In this document: in pieces, positions 42,125 through 49,439 of the stretch
How the letters are laid out: the number at the start of each line of letters is the position of its first letter
Numbering within the stretch: position 1 is the first letter of the stretch
NCBI GenBank assembly: GCA_965223235.1
Contig: CBDCVV010000019.1
Coordinates: 62,001-126,000, forward strand
Source: UBA2589 sp965223235
GTDB lineage: Bacteria > Gemmatimonadota > Gemmatimonadetes > Longimicrobiales > Gaopeijiaceae
Direction of reading: 5' to 3'
DNA: 64,000 nt
The notes under the pieces: generated by a model
Seen by the model: the letters and a program-made list of their open reading frames with translations, nothing else
What the model was told of the DNA's origin: nothing
The model's database searches: none
Position numbers and translations under genes: made by a program

Positions 42125-43959
42125 GAGACGGCAGAATCCACCGCCTCCTCAGAGTACAGGGCGTCGATCACCGCGTCGAAGCGCTCTCGGAGAACGTTCC
42201 GCTTCACCTTGAGCGTCGGGGTGAGCAAGCCGTTCTCTACGGTGAACTCCTCCTCTAGGAGGGCCAGCTTCTTGGGGCGCTCGAACGACGCGAAGTCCGT
42301 GAGCATGGCGAAGAGCTCACCCTGGACGTGCTCGATCACCTTCGGATTCTGGGTAAGATCCCCAGGTGACGACCAGGTAATGCCCGCGCTCGACGCCCAC
42401 GCTCCCAGAGCCTTGAAGTCTGGAACGACAAGGAGCGAACAGTATCGGCGGCGGTCTCCCACGAGCACAGCCTGCTCGACAAATGGGTGCGTTTTCAGAT
42501 GGTTCTCGAGCGGTTGCGGGGCGACGTTCTTCCCACCTGCGGTGACGAGCAGGTCTTTCTTCCGATCTGTGATCTTCAGGAAGCCGTCGGCATCGATCTC
42601 CCCAATATCGCCAGTCGAGAACCAGCCATCGGGATCCAGGGCGGCTGCGGTCGCCTCGGGGTTCTGGTAGTACCCTTTCATGACTTGAGGCCCGCGCACG
42701 AGAATCTCTCCATCGTCGGCGATTCGGATCTCGGTCCCCGGGAGTGGCTTTCCGACGGTGCCGATCCGAAAGTCCTCGACCGTGTTGACATTGATGACCG
42801 GAGATGTCTCGGTTAAGCCGTACCCCTCGAGAATCGTCATGCCGATCGAGTAGAAGAATCGGTTCAACGCGGGAGCGAGGGGGCCGCCCCCGCTCACGAA
42901 AAACTCGAGCCGGTTCCCGACTCGCGCCTTGACCTTCGAGAAAACAAGTCGGTCCGCGATGCGGTACTGCAGTGCGAGGAGGCCGGAGGGGCGCCCGCCG
43001 GCGAGGCGGAAATCCGCGGCGCGATCGGCCACGTCTGCGGCCCACCGCACCAAAGCACCCTTGATGCCACGCGCACCCATGACACCGTTGTAAATCTTCT
43101 CGTAGATCCGCGGTACGGAGACGACCACGGTGGGGGCCAAGGTCGCGATGTCATCGATCAGGGTGTCGAATGATCTCGGGTACCCGATGCGACACCCCGA
43201 CCAGAAAAAGAGGAAGTCGACCATCCTCTGCAGAATGTGAGACAGGGGGAGGAAACTGACCGTGTTGTCCCTATCGCCGATCTCGAGGATCATCTCCGAG
43301 GAACGCACGTTCGACGCGATGTTGTTGTGCGTGAGCATCACACCCTTCGGCGTGCCGGTCGTACCCGATGTGTAGAGGACCGTCGCCACATCGTGCGGCT
43401 CCGCTTGTAAAGCGAAGTGGCGGCCAGCGTCGTCGCCCTCCTCTTGGATCAGCGCTCGACCCTCAGTCAGCGCATCGGAGAAGGACCCGACGCTCTCGAG
43501 TCCCGTATCATCGAACGACAGAATGCGAATCTCTTGCGGACACTCGGCCGCCGCCTCCAGCACCTTCTCCCCGTGTTCGCGACTGGAAACGAAGACCATC
43601 TTCGCCCCTGAGTCGGTGAGGATGAAGCTCACCTGTGCAGGGGTCAGCGACGGATAGATGGGTACCGGAATAACACCCGCGCACATGCATCCGTAATCCG
43701 AGTACGCCCACTCCGGTCGGTTCTCGGAGAGGATCGCCACGCGATCTCCCCGCTCCAAGCCGCTGGCTCGCAAGAAACGAGCGAGCGCGGCCACGTGGCT
43801 CGCCGCCTCGTTGTAACTGATGTCGACGATGCGGTCGGCGGTCTCGAGTCGCTGGAAAGCAGTCGCGCTCCCGAACCGGTCCACAGCCTCGAAGAAGAGA
43901 TCAACGAGGGTAGACTCCGGCACCGACCTCGGGTCGGAGGCTTCACGTAGCGCAGTCAC
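42121..43959 (-). CDS. Long-chain acyl-CoA synthetase (AMP-binding, FAA1 type)
   Basis: A 612-residue adenylate-forming enzyme. The GTG at 43959 is chosen because it follows the OsmC stop by 4 bp and has CGGAG 9 bp upstream; the frame extends further back into OsmC without homology. Motifs are ATVLYTSGTTGTPKGVMLTH (P-loop), NVNTVEDFRIGTVGKPLPG, GWFSTGDIGEIDADGFLKI and DRKKDLLVTAGGKNVAP (adenylation/thioesterification hinge). It activates fatty acids with ATP and CoA. The N-terminus lacks a signal peptide, so it is cytoplasmic or membrane-peripheral. It is embedded in the OsmC-to-macro operon. Confidence 0.95.
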   Translation of the reverse strand: MTALREASDPRSVPESTLVDLFFEAVDRFGSATAFQRLETADRIVDISYNEAASHVAALARFLRASGLERGDRVAILSENRPEWAYSDYGCMCAGVIPVPIYPSLTPAQVSFILTDSGAKMVFVSSREHGEKVLEAAAECPQEIRILSFDDTGLESVGSFSDALTEGRALIQEEGDDAGRHFALQAEPHDVATVLYTSGTTGTPKGVMLTHNNIASNVRSSEMILEIGDRDNTVSFLPLSHILQRMVDFLFFWSGCRIGYPRSFDTLIDDIATLAPTVVVSVPRIYEKIYNGVMGARGIKGALVRWAADVADRAADFRLAGGRPSGLLALQYRIADRLVFSKVKARVGNRLEFFVSGGGPLAPALNRFFYSIGMTILEGYGLTETSPVINVNTVEDFRIGTVGKPLPGTEIRIADDGEILVRGPQVMKGYYQNPEATAAALDPDGWFSTGDIGEIDADGFLKITDRKKDLLVTAGGKNVAPQPLENHLKTHPFVEQAVLVGDRRRYCSLLVVPDFKALGAWASSAGITWSSPGDLTQNPKVIEHVQGELFAMLTDFASFERPKKLALLEEEFTVENGLLTPTLKVKRNVLRERFDAVIDALYSEEAVDSAVS

Positions 43960-43963
43960 CGAG

Positions 43964-44383
43964 TTAGCTCCGAGATACCGAGATGTCGAAGTCGATGTCG
44001 GGATCCAGGGAGTGGAGCACCGAGCAGTACTTCTCTTTGGAGAGCGCGATCGCGCGATCAAGCTTCGACGTATCGTCTTCGGATGGGCCCTCGAGCAGAT
44101 ACTTCAACTCGACCGACAGGTATCGTTTGGGCGCTTCCTCCGCTCGCACTCCCACGGCTTCCACCTCAAGACCGGTCAACGGCACGCGCGACTTCTGCAA
44201 GATCACCAGAACGTCGATCGCCATGCACGCGGCAAGTGACATCAATAGGAGCTGCATCGGCGATTGGCCTTCTCCGCCGTCACTGTCCACCCCGATTTGG
44301 ACGCCCCCATCGGGGCCTCCTCGGAACGCGAGCCCTTCGCCCGTCCAGGCAAGGCGGACCTGACGAAGGTTAGAGTCGGTCAT
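43964..44383 (-). CDS. OsmC-family peroxiredoxin
   Basis: A 139-residue OsmC/Ohr-like protein that reduces organic hydroperoxides with two cysteines. The first Cys is in LMSLAACMAIDVLVILQKS, the second in LSKEKYCSVLHSLDPD, at the classical spacing. The start ATG at 44383 overlaps the end of the TPR gene by 14 bp. The N-terminal beta-strand region reads LAWTGEGLAFRGGPDGG. No signal peptide. It sits between a TPR protein and the acyl-CoA ligase. Confidence 0.93.
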   Translation of the reverse strand: MTDSNLRQVRLAWTGEGLAFRGGPDGGVQIGVDSDGGEGQSPMQLLLMSLAACMAIDVLVILQKSRVPLTGLEVEAVGVRAEEAPKRYLSVELKYLLEGPSEDDTSKLDRAIALSKEKYCSVLHSLDPDIDFDISVSRS

Positions 44384-44825
44384 CGGATTCCGCGTCGATC
44401 GGTCGATAGCCGTCGCGTTGCTCCCGTAGCTGCTGAAGCGTCCAACGGGCGTGCTCGACATGGGCGCCGGCGTCGTCTTCCGCGGGAGCGTGGGTCAGGA
44501 ATGCTTCCAGATGCGGAACCGATTGCTCCGGATGCTCTCCCCGAAGGAGGATGAACGCGAGGCCGTAGTGTGCCCCGGCCGCTGTCGGGTCTTTTTGCAG
44601 GACGTGCCGGTATGTCTTCGCCGCTTCGACAACCATACCGATGCGCGTGTAGCAAATCGCGATCTGCTGGAGGACCACAGCGTCGCCAGGGGACTCTTTG
44701 AGGGCCAGACGAAACGAAGTGAGCGCTTCGTGAAACTTGCCGGTACCCAACAACTCGAGCCCTTCCGTGTAGTAGTCGACCGGCTGGACATCCTCGGTGC
44801 CGAGTATCTTCTTCCAGAAGGTCAT
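44370..44825 (-). CDS. TPR-repeat protein, 151 aa
   Basis: A small cytoplasmic protein from the ATG at 44825, made almost entirely of tetratricopeptide repeats: YYTEGLELLGTGKFHEALTS, ALKESPGDAVVLQQIAICY, and HVLQKDPTAAGAHYGLAF. The N-terminus MTFWKKILGTEDVQPVD is a short cap. No catalytic motif. The 100 bp gap upstream to the methyltransferase-like gene is large for this operon, so a promoter may lie here. It overlaps OsmC by 14 bp. Confidence 0.85.
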   Translation of the reverse strand: MTFWKKILGTEDVQPVDYYTEGLELLGTGKFHEALTSFRLALKESPGDAVVLQQIAICYTRIGMVVEAAKTYRHVLQKDPTAAGAHYGLAFILLRGEHPEQSVPHLEAFLTHAPAEDDAGAHVEHARWTLQQLREQRDGYRPIDAESDDRL

Positions 44826-44926
44826 GCGCAGGGGGTCTGAGAACCGGAGCCACCTCCGAAGCGAGCCTCCGAAGTGCTTCCCTGGGATGCCGGAAGGTAG
44901 ACGAGCCCTTGGTTCGTGCGCAACGC

Positions 44927-45553
44927 TCAACCCCTTGCTGCTACGACCGTTCCGCCCTCCTCGGCCAGGAGCGTGAGACCTTCGGCCTGCAGGACGCTAG
45001 CGGCGTCGGTAGGGGCTCCAGTGAAGACCACTCTACCCCCCGGAGCAAGCACCCGAGCCGACTCGCTCAATACGGACCTCTTTGAGACGCCACCCAGTAC
45101 CATGCCTCTCAACGATCGACTGAAGAACGGGAATGGGGTCGAAGCCCGGATCCACGAGACGCCGGCGAGATCGTCCTTCCCCGCCGGTCGGCTACCGAGC
45201 ACGACCCAATCGATGTCCGGAATTCGGTCGGCCAACTCCGATACACAGGGACGGACATCGCCGCCGAGGAGTATCGTCCCGGGCCCTCGTACGACCCCGA
45301 GGAGAGCGTGGAGCCGGTCGCACTCACCCTCCTGCGGAGGGGGCGCCCTCGGCCCCTCGGCTGGTGGTTCGCCGTGCGGCAAAGGTCGCAGATCTGCGAG
45401 GCCGTCTCGGATCGGGTACGAGCCTCTGCAATTCGGGCAACCAAGCACGCCGTCGTATACCGTTCGGTCCGACATCCGATCGGCGCGGAGAATGAGTCCG
45501 AAGTCAGGCCCGCACCGCGGGCACGCCAGCCGATCCGTGAGGAGAAGGTGCAT
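44927..45553 (-). CDS. Trm112-like zinc domain protein with degenerate methyltransferase-like fold
   Basis: A 208-residue protein. The N-terminal 45 residues form a Trm112/UPF0434-like zinc knuckle: ACPRCGP, then LGCPNCRGSYPIRDGL with two CxxC pairs. The remainder resembles a shortened Rossmann methyltransferase (TILLGGDVRPCVSELADRI, SESARVLAPGGRVVFTGAP). The first half lacks a good SAM glycine motif, so activity is uncertain. The LAPGG segment is the typical post-motif of class I methyltransferases. It lies 15 bp downstream of the SDR gene, in line with the pterin genes. Confidence 0.7.
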   Translation of the reverse strand: MHLLLTDRLACPRCGPDFGLILRADRMSDRTVYDGVLGCPNCRGSYPIRDGLADLRPLPHGEPPAEGPRAPPPQEGECDRLHALLGVVRGPGTILLGGDVRPCVSELADRIPDIDWVVLGSRPAGKDDLAGVSWIRASTPFPFFSRSLRGMVLGGVSKRSVLSESARVLAPGGRVVFTGAPTDAASVLQAEGLTLLAEEGGTVVAARG

Positions 45554-45568
45554 CCGAGTCCGCCCGGG

Positions 45569-46282
45569 TCAGTCCTTTCGAATCTGAATCACCGGAATCG
45601 TCACGCCCTCGGGCCTCGTGGCAGCGAAGAGCACCGCCTCGGCCACGTCCTCGGGCCTCAGCATGTCAGCCCGGTTCGGGAGATTCTCGTCGCTGTCCGG
45701 ATTCAGGGCATCCCACAGCGCCGTATCCGTCGCTGCCGGTTCGATCAGCGTCGCCGAAACACCGGATCCGGCCAGCTCTTCGAGAAGTACCTCGTGCAGG
45801 CCCCTGAGTCCGAACTTGGAGGCAGCGTACGCGCCGTTGCCCGGGAAGGCGCGTCGGCCAGCGACCGATCCGACGTTCACGATCAGTCCGCGACGTCGCT
45901 CCAAGAAGTCGGGCAAGACAGCCCGTGTCACGAGGAACGCGCCCCGAAGGTTGATTCGAATAAGACGATCGAAGTCCGAGACCGACTCCTCGGCACACGG
46001 CGCGATCCCGAAGGCGCCTGCGGAATTCACGAGAATGTCTGGGGCGCGACCCAGGAGGTCCCTCAGAGAGTCGACCGCCGCCCACACCGCGGCGTCGTCG
46101 GCCAGGTCGGCTGGAAGCGGCTCGACCCCGGTCTCGACCTCCAGCGCTTCCAAAGCCTCGCGGTCGCGAGCGAGCCCGAAGACTCGAGCTCCCTCGTCCG
46201 CAAGTGAGACCGCCACCGCGCGCCCGATCCCTCGACTCGCCCCTGTTACCAGCGCGGTCCGTCCCCGCAGTCGATCCCCCAC
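45569..46282 (-). CDS. SDR oxidoreductase adjoining the pterin genes (possible sepiapterin reductase-like)
   Basis: A 237-residue classical SDR with intact motifs: TGASRGIGRAVAV, NSAG at the NNAG site (LVNSAGAFG), Ser in NVGSVAGRRAFPG, and YAASK. The GTG at 46282 follows the folE stop by 2 bp. The C-terminus MLRPEDVAEAVLFAATRPEG with VTIPVIQIRKD resembles bacterial sepiapterin-reductase-like SDRs and also YdfG-type proteins. Because it directly follows the genes for GTP cyclohydrolase I and 6-pyruvoyl-tetrahydropterin synthase, reduction of a pterin intermediate is an attractive but unproven role. Confidence 0.85.
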   Translation of the reverse strand: MGDRLRGRTALVTGASRGIGRAVAVSLADEGARVFGLARDREALEALEVETGVEPLPADLADDAAVWAAVDSLRDLLGRAPDILVNSAGAFGIAPCAEESVSDFDRLIRINLRGAFLVTRAVLPDFLERRRGLIVNVGSVAGRRAFPGNGAYAASKFGLRGLHEVLLEELAGSGVSATLIEPAATDTALWDALNPDSDENLPNRADMLRPEDVAEAVLFAATRPEGVTIPVIQIRKD

Positions 46283-46284
46283 GA

Positions 46285-46881
46285 CTAGAGCGGGCGATGC
46301 ACGCTCGTGACGAGTCTCATGAACTCGTCACGGGTGCGGTGGTCTTCGAGGAATATCCCGCGCATGGCGGAGGTGAGTGTCCTCGAATTCTGTTTCTCCA
46401 CACCCCGCATCATCATGCACAAGTGATACGCCTCCACGACCACTGCGACACCCTGTGGCTGTGTAGTATCCCAGATCGCTTGGGCCACCTGCTCGGTGAG
46501 CCGCTCCTGCACTTGGAAACGTCTCGAGAACACCTCGACGATCCGAGCCACCTTGGAGAGCCCCATGATCTTTCCGTCGGGGATGTACGCGACGTGCGCT
46601 TTGCCGAAGAAGGGCAACAGATGGTGCTCGCAGAGCGAGTACAGCTCGATGTCTTTCACCAGGACCATACTCTGGTGGCACTCATCGAAGAGCGCGTCCC
46701 CGACGACACTCTCAGGCGTCTCTCGGTACCCCTTCGTGAGAAAGTCCATCGAGCGGGCAACACGCTCCGGTGTCTTGGACATCCCTTCTCGTTCCGGGTC
46801 GTCACCCAGGCGGCGGATCATCTCGGCGACGAGAGCCTCGAAGGGGGCGCCGCTCAGGTCCACTAGGCCTTTCTCCTTCAT
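46285..46881 (-). CDS. folE: GTP cyclohydrolase I (FolE)
   Basis: A 198-residue GTP cyclohydrolase IA converting GTP to 7,8-dihydroneopterin triphosphate. The zinc ligands are visible: Cys and His in YSLCEHHLLPFFGKAHVAYIP, and Cys in YHLCMMMRGV. The conserved GLSKVARIVEVFSRRFQVQE segment lies between, and ERLTEQVA follows. It is fully canonical, so it feeds either folate or biopterin synthesis. The ATG overlaps the stop of the PTPS gene by 4 bp, and the stop is 2 bp before the SDR start. The whole set is downstream of a leader with an intrinsic terminator (47337-47392). Confidence 0.96.
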   Translation of the reverse strand: MKEKGLVDLSGAPFEALVAEMIRRLGDDPEREGMSKTPERVARSMDFLTKGYRETPESVVGDALFDECHQSMVLVKDIELYSLCEHHLLPFFGKAHVAYIPDGKIMGLSKVARIVEVFSRRFQVQERLTEQVAQAIWDTTQPQGVAVVVEAYHLCMMMRGVEKQNSRTLTSAMRGIFLEDHRTRDEFMRLVTSVHRPL

Positions 46882-47309
46882 GCTCGTACCTCCGCGGGGC
46901 CGAAGTACTCGACCGAATTGTTGGGAGTCTCGCGAAGAAAGACCCGGTGAAGCCGTACGCCCTCAGGTAGTCGGTCAGCGAGTCGTTCCCATATCGCGAC
47001 CGCGAAGTTCTCGGTCGAAGGCATGACTCCGGAAAGCCACGGTACCTCGACATTCAGGTTCCGATGGTCGACGTCCGACACGACCTCCCGGTTCATCGCG
47101 TCTTTGAGGGCCTTCAGATCCATGACAAAGCCAGTGTCCGGGTCCACGGGCCCCTCGACGGTCACATCGAGCACGTAGTTGTGTCCGTGCCAGTTCGGGT
47201 TCGAGCAGTCGCCGAAGACCTCGCGGTTGCGCTCATCGGACCACTCGTCACGGAAGAGGCGATGGGCTGAACAGAAGTGGACCCTCCGGGTCGCGCGCAC
47301 GACGGGCAT
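46878..47309 (-). CDS. 6-pyruvoyl-tetrahydropterin synthase (QueD/PTPS family, eukaryote-like active site)
   Basis: A 143-residue T-fold enzyme from the ATG at 47309, which has GGAG 8 bp ahead. The zinc site reads HFCSAHRL and the active-site loop DCSNPNWHGHNYVLDVTV, closely following the animal PTPS form CNNPNGHGHNYKV rather than the QueD form. Later SDVDHRNLNVEVPW and STENFAVAIWERL again match animal PTPS. It would turn dihydroneopterin triphosphate into 6-pyruvoyltetrahydropterin on the path to tetrahydrobiopterin. A QueD role in queuosine synthesis is the alternative. It is coupled to folE by an ATGA overlap. Confidence 0.88.
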   Translation of the reverse strand: MPVVRATRRVHFCSAHRLFRDEWSDERNREVFGDCSNPNWHGHNYVLDVTVEGPVDPDTGFVMDLKALKDAMNREVVSDVDHRNLNVEVPWLSGVMPSTENFAVAIWERLADRLPEGVRLHRVFLRETPNNSVEYFGPAEVRA

Positions 47310-47336
47310 GATCAGCCACTCCATCCATAGGTAGAG

Positions 47337-47392
47337 TAAAAAAGGCGGGCCGACATCCTCGCGCGGAAATCCGCTCGAGGCGCCGGCCCGCC
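47337..47392 (-). terminator. Rho-independent terminator 28 bp before the PTPS start (attenuator)
   Basis: On the minus strand, GGCGGGCCG at 47392-47384 pairs perfectly with CGGCCCGCC at 47352-47344, followed by six U residues (47343-47338). Additional weaker pairing inside the loop (GCCTCGAGCGG / CCGCGCGAGG) extends the stem. It ends only 28 bp upstream of the PTPS ATG and about 235 bp after the nfo stop, so it is more likely a transcription attenuator for the pterin operon than the nfo terminator. Confidence 0.8.
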
Positions 47393-47520
47393 AACGCGCC
47401 GAAGGGGGAGTATTGAAGCCCGGGAATCCACGAGTGGTGACCTCCCCGAACCCTCCGCTTTCCCCTCCACCGGGGCTTAGCGTCATGCCCGGGAGTCAGT
47501 CCCGGCTTCCTAGCGTTGGC
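47390..47520 (-). promoter_or_regulatory. Structured leader ahead of the PTPS-folE genes (candidate riboswitch or ncRNA-like attenuator)
   Basis: On the minus strand, GCCAACGC (47520-47513) is perfectly complementary to GCGTTGGC (47397-47390), closing a domain of about 115 nt. Its 3' strand shares three bases with the terminator stem that follows. Inside, CCGGGA-CTGAC-TCCCGG forms a further perfect hairpin. This is the layout of an attenuating leader. I could not match it to a named class: the preQ1, TPP, cobalamin and c-di-GMP-I signatures I know are absent. The gene-free stretch 47310-47627 is otherwise empty. Confidence 0.5.
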
Positions 47521-47627
47521 TCAATAAACGAACCTCCGACGCGCGGGCGACCAATATAGTGGATACCTATCGCACGCCCCAACCTATTTCGACCTACGTC
47601 CGCGGGCCCTGCAGTCGCTCTTGGGCC

Positions 47628-48512
47628 CTACGGCGCCCTGAGCTCGCGGAGCAGCGTCAGATTTCGGATGTCCGCCTTAGCTCCATCGTCTCCCTTCGGC
47701 GTCTCGAGCACCTTAGGCACGCTCGACAATCGAGGGTCGTTCATAATGGCTCGGAAAGGCTCGACTCCGAGCGTTCCTTCACCGATCGCCTCGTGGCGGT
47801 CTTTCCGAGAGCCGTGCGGGTGCTTCGAATCGTTGAGGTGCAGTAGGCCGAGGCGACCGAACCCGATGATCTGGTCGAACGCGTCCCAAACCCCATCATA
47901 ATCGCCCAAGAGATCATACCCCGCGCTGAAGGCATGACATGTGTCCACACACACTCCGACACGTTCACGGTGCGGATCGGGGATCAAGTCGATGATCCTC
48001 CGTAGGTTCTCGAAGGTGGCTCCAACCGTGGTTCCCGAACCTGCTGTCAACTCGAGTAGGATGGTGGTAGGCCCCTCCACCGCCTCGAGCGCCTGAGTCA
48101 CACCTTCGGCATTCCTTTCGAGGCCCCCATCGATGTCACCATCCGTCGCGTTGCCGGGGTGAGTCACCAAGAAGTCCAACCCCAAGAGCGCACATCGCTC
48201 GACCTCCCGTTGAAACGAACGCCGCGACATGGCGTTCAATCTCTTGTCCGGGGTCGAGAGGTTGATCAGGTATGAGTCGTGGGCCCCGGCGACGTCGATC
48301 CCGAACTCACCGCGCCGAATCCGGAATCGCTCGGCCACGTGTGAGTCGAGCTTCGGCTCCGCCCATCGACTCGGCTGCTTGGTAAACAGCTGAAGCACGC
48401 GAGCCCCGAGTTCGGCGGCGCGTGCCGGCGCCTGATCAACGCCCCCAGCAGCGGACACATGGGCTCCCAACTCGTCGTGTACCGGTGGGGCCTTTCCGAG
48501 AGACTCTGACAT
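47628..48512 (-). CDS. nfo: Endonuclease IV (Nfo)
   Basis: A 294-residue AP endonuclease of the Nfo family, a TIM barrel with three zinc ions that cuts abasic DNA. Landmarks are GAHVSAAGGVDQAPARAAELG at the N-terminus, then VTHPGNATDGDIDGGL, VCVDTCHAFSAGYDLLGD and LLHLNDSKHPHGSRKDRHEAIGEG. The metal ligands His, Glu (LLELTAGSGT), Asp and His are all recognisable. Length is near the family norm. It is monocistronic on the minus strand; a terminator-bearing leader of the next operon lies between it and the PTPS gene. Confidence 0.95.
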   Translation of the reverse strand: MSESLGKAPPVHDELGAHVSAAGGVDQAPARAAELGARVLQLFTKQPSRWAEPKLDSHVAERFRIRRGEFGIDVAGAHDSYLINLSTPDKRLNAMSRRSFQREVERCALLGLDFLVTHPGNATDGDIDGGLERNAEGVTQALEAVEGPTTILLELTAGSGTTVGATFENLRRIIDLIPDPHRERVGVCVDTCHAFSAGYDLLGDYDGVWDAFDQIIGFGRLGLLHLNDSKHPHGSRKDRHEAIGEGTLGVEPFRAIMNDPRLSSVPKVLETPKGDDGAKADIRNLTLLRELRAP

Positions 48513-48740
48513 CGAGCAAAGTCGGCAAAAAGTACCCCGATCGGAAGCGATGTTGTGCCGGCGGTCGTGGGAGTCGAGCCGTCAGAAAGACGCGCCTTCC
48601 TGCCAACTCGCTCTTCCGCAACGACTTAGAGCGCCTCCGCCCCGGGAAACAGGCGTTTATCGTGCCGGGCACGCGACTTGTCCCTAGTAGCGGCAGATCG
48701 CCACCCCCAGGAGCGATCCTTACAGAGTACGGAGGCCAGA

Positions 48741-49187
48741 ATGCGCGTTGCGGCCGATGGATACATCGACATCTCTGACAGACGACGGGTCCGGACACCC
48801 GGGAACTACGACCACCGGTTGGATCCGGTCCCCGAGGAAGAAGCGATCGCGTTCCTCCTATCACACAGCTTCCGCGGCCACCGCAGAATCGCACGACCAC
48901 TCTCGCTCCAAGAGCGCAAGCGGATTCGTCTCGCCCTTTGGGCTGACACCGTGCAAGAGCGGATGTCTCTCGTCGACCGAGTTTGGCGGGCGATCACCGA
49001 GCCTGTTGCGATCCCGGCCGCTACGAGCGAGCCGGAGTTGGTTCAGGTCGTCCGTTTCGGTGAATGGGCATACCCACTCTACGCCGACGGGGATGTGACC
49101 CGAGTCATCCCACTCGGCGGTGTCCCGATCGATCAGGTGCCCAGCGACCTCGTCTTCGAGTTCGAGGAGGAACGGAAGACGGCCTGA
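48741..49187 (+). CDS. Conserved-looking cytoplasmic protein of unknown function, 148 aa
   Basis: The ATG at 48741 has a strong GGAGG site 6 bp upstream. The protein reads ADGYIDISDRRRVRTPGNYDH, then FLLSHSFRGHRRIARPLS and WADTVQERMSLVDRVWRAI, and ends with SDLVFEFEEERKTA. It is charged, has no signal peptide or membrane segment, and I recognise no domain. The gap upstream contains an odd perfect palindrome CGTGCC-G-GGCACG at 48661-48673 that could be an operator. It lies between nfo and the RraA operon and may be monocistronic. Confidence 0.6.
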   Translation: MRVAADGYIDISDRRRVRTPGNYDHRLDPVPEEEAIAFLLSHSFRGHRRIARPLSLQERKRIRLALWADTVQERMSLVDRVWRAITEPVAIPAATSEPELVQVVRFGEWAYPLYADGDVTRVIPLGGVPIDQVPSDLVFEFEEERKTA

Positions 49188-49262
49188 GGTTTGGTGCCGG
49201 TTCGGTTTCGGCTACGGTCGGCCAATCGGCACAAAAAGTCCCATGCCAGTCCGGGTGGGCAA

Positions 49263-49281
49263 CACGCCCTGGGGGGGCGTG
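49263..49281 (+). terminator. Hairpin after the unknown gene, possible weak terminator
   Basis: CACGCCC-TGGGG-GGGCGTG forms a perfect 7 bp GC-rich stem 75 bp after the stop at 49187. No U-tract follows, so it can be only a weak or Rho-assisted terminator or an mRNA 3'-end protector. Confidence 0.3.
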
Positions 49282-49344
49282 CCAAGAGTGGCGTCAGTGG
49301 CCTAGCTGCTGGCGTCACTCACCCCTTCCCCTCCAGATGTGTAA

Positions 49345-49379
49345 ACAGCCGTTTATTTTTCCTTCCGTCGGACGGCTGT
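49345..49379 (+). other. Leader hairpin upstream of the RraA operon
   Basis: ACAGCCGT and ACGGCTGT pair perfectly around a 19-nt pyrimidine-rich loop, 60-95 bp before the GTG of the RraA-like gene. There is no U-tract after it. It may be part of the leader RNA or an inverted-repeat operator. The rest of the 252 bp gap shows no clear promoter. Confidence 0.3.
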
Positions 49380-49439
49380 GCTGGCATACTTTCGCCTTGA
49401 AGAAGTTGCACACCATCGCCTTACGGCACGGTTAGACTC

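Noticed and set aside
45308..46207. 299-residue plus-strand open frame
   Set aside because: It is the shadow of the SDR and Trm112-like genes, which have clear motifs.
47064..47270. Small plus-strand open frame inside the PTPS gene
   Set aside because: Out-of-frame shadow of a well-identified enzyme.
47393..47580. preQ1, TPP, cobalamin or c-di-GMP-I riboswitch in the PTPS leader
   Set aside because: I looked for the conserved core of each and did not find them; a GGAGGTTCG near 47535 lacks the partner CCTCC and A-rich tail of preQ1-I.
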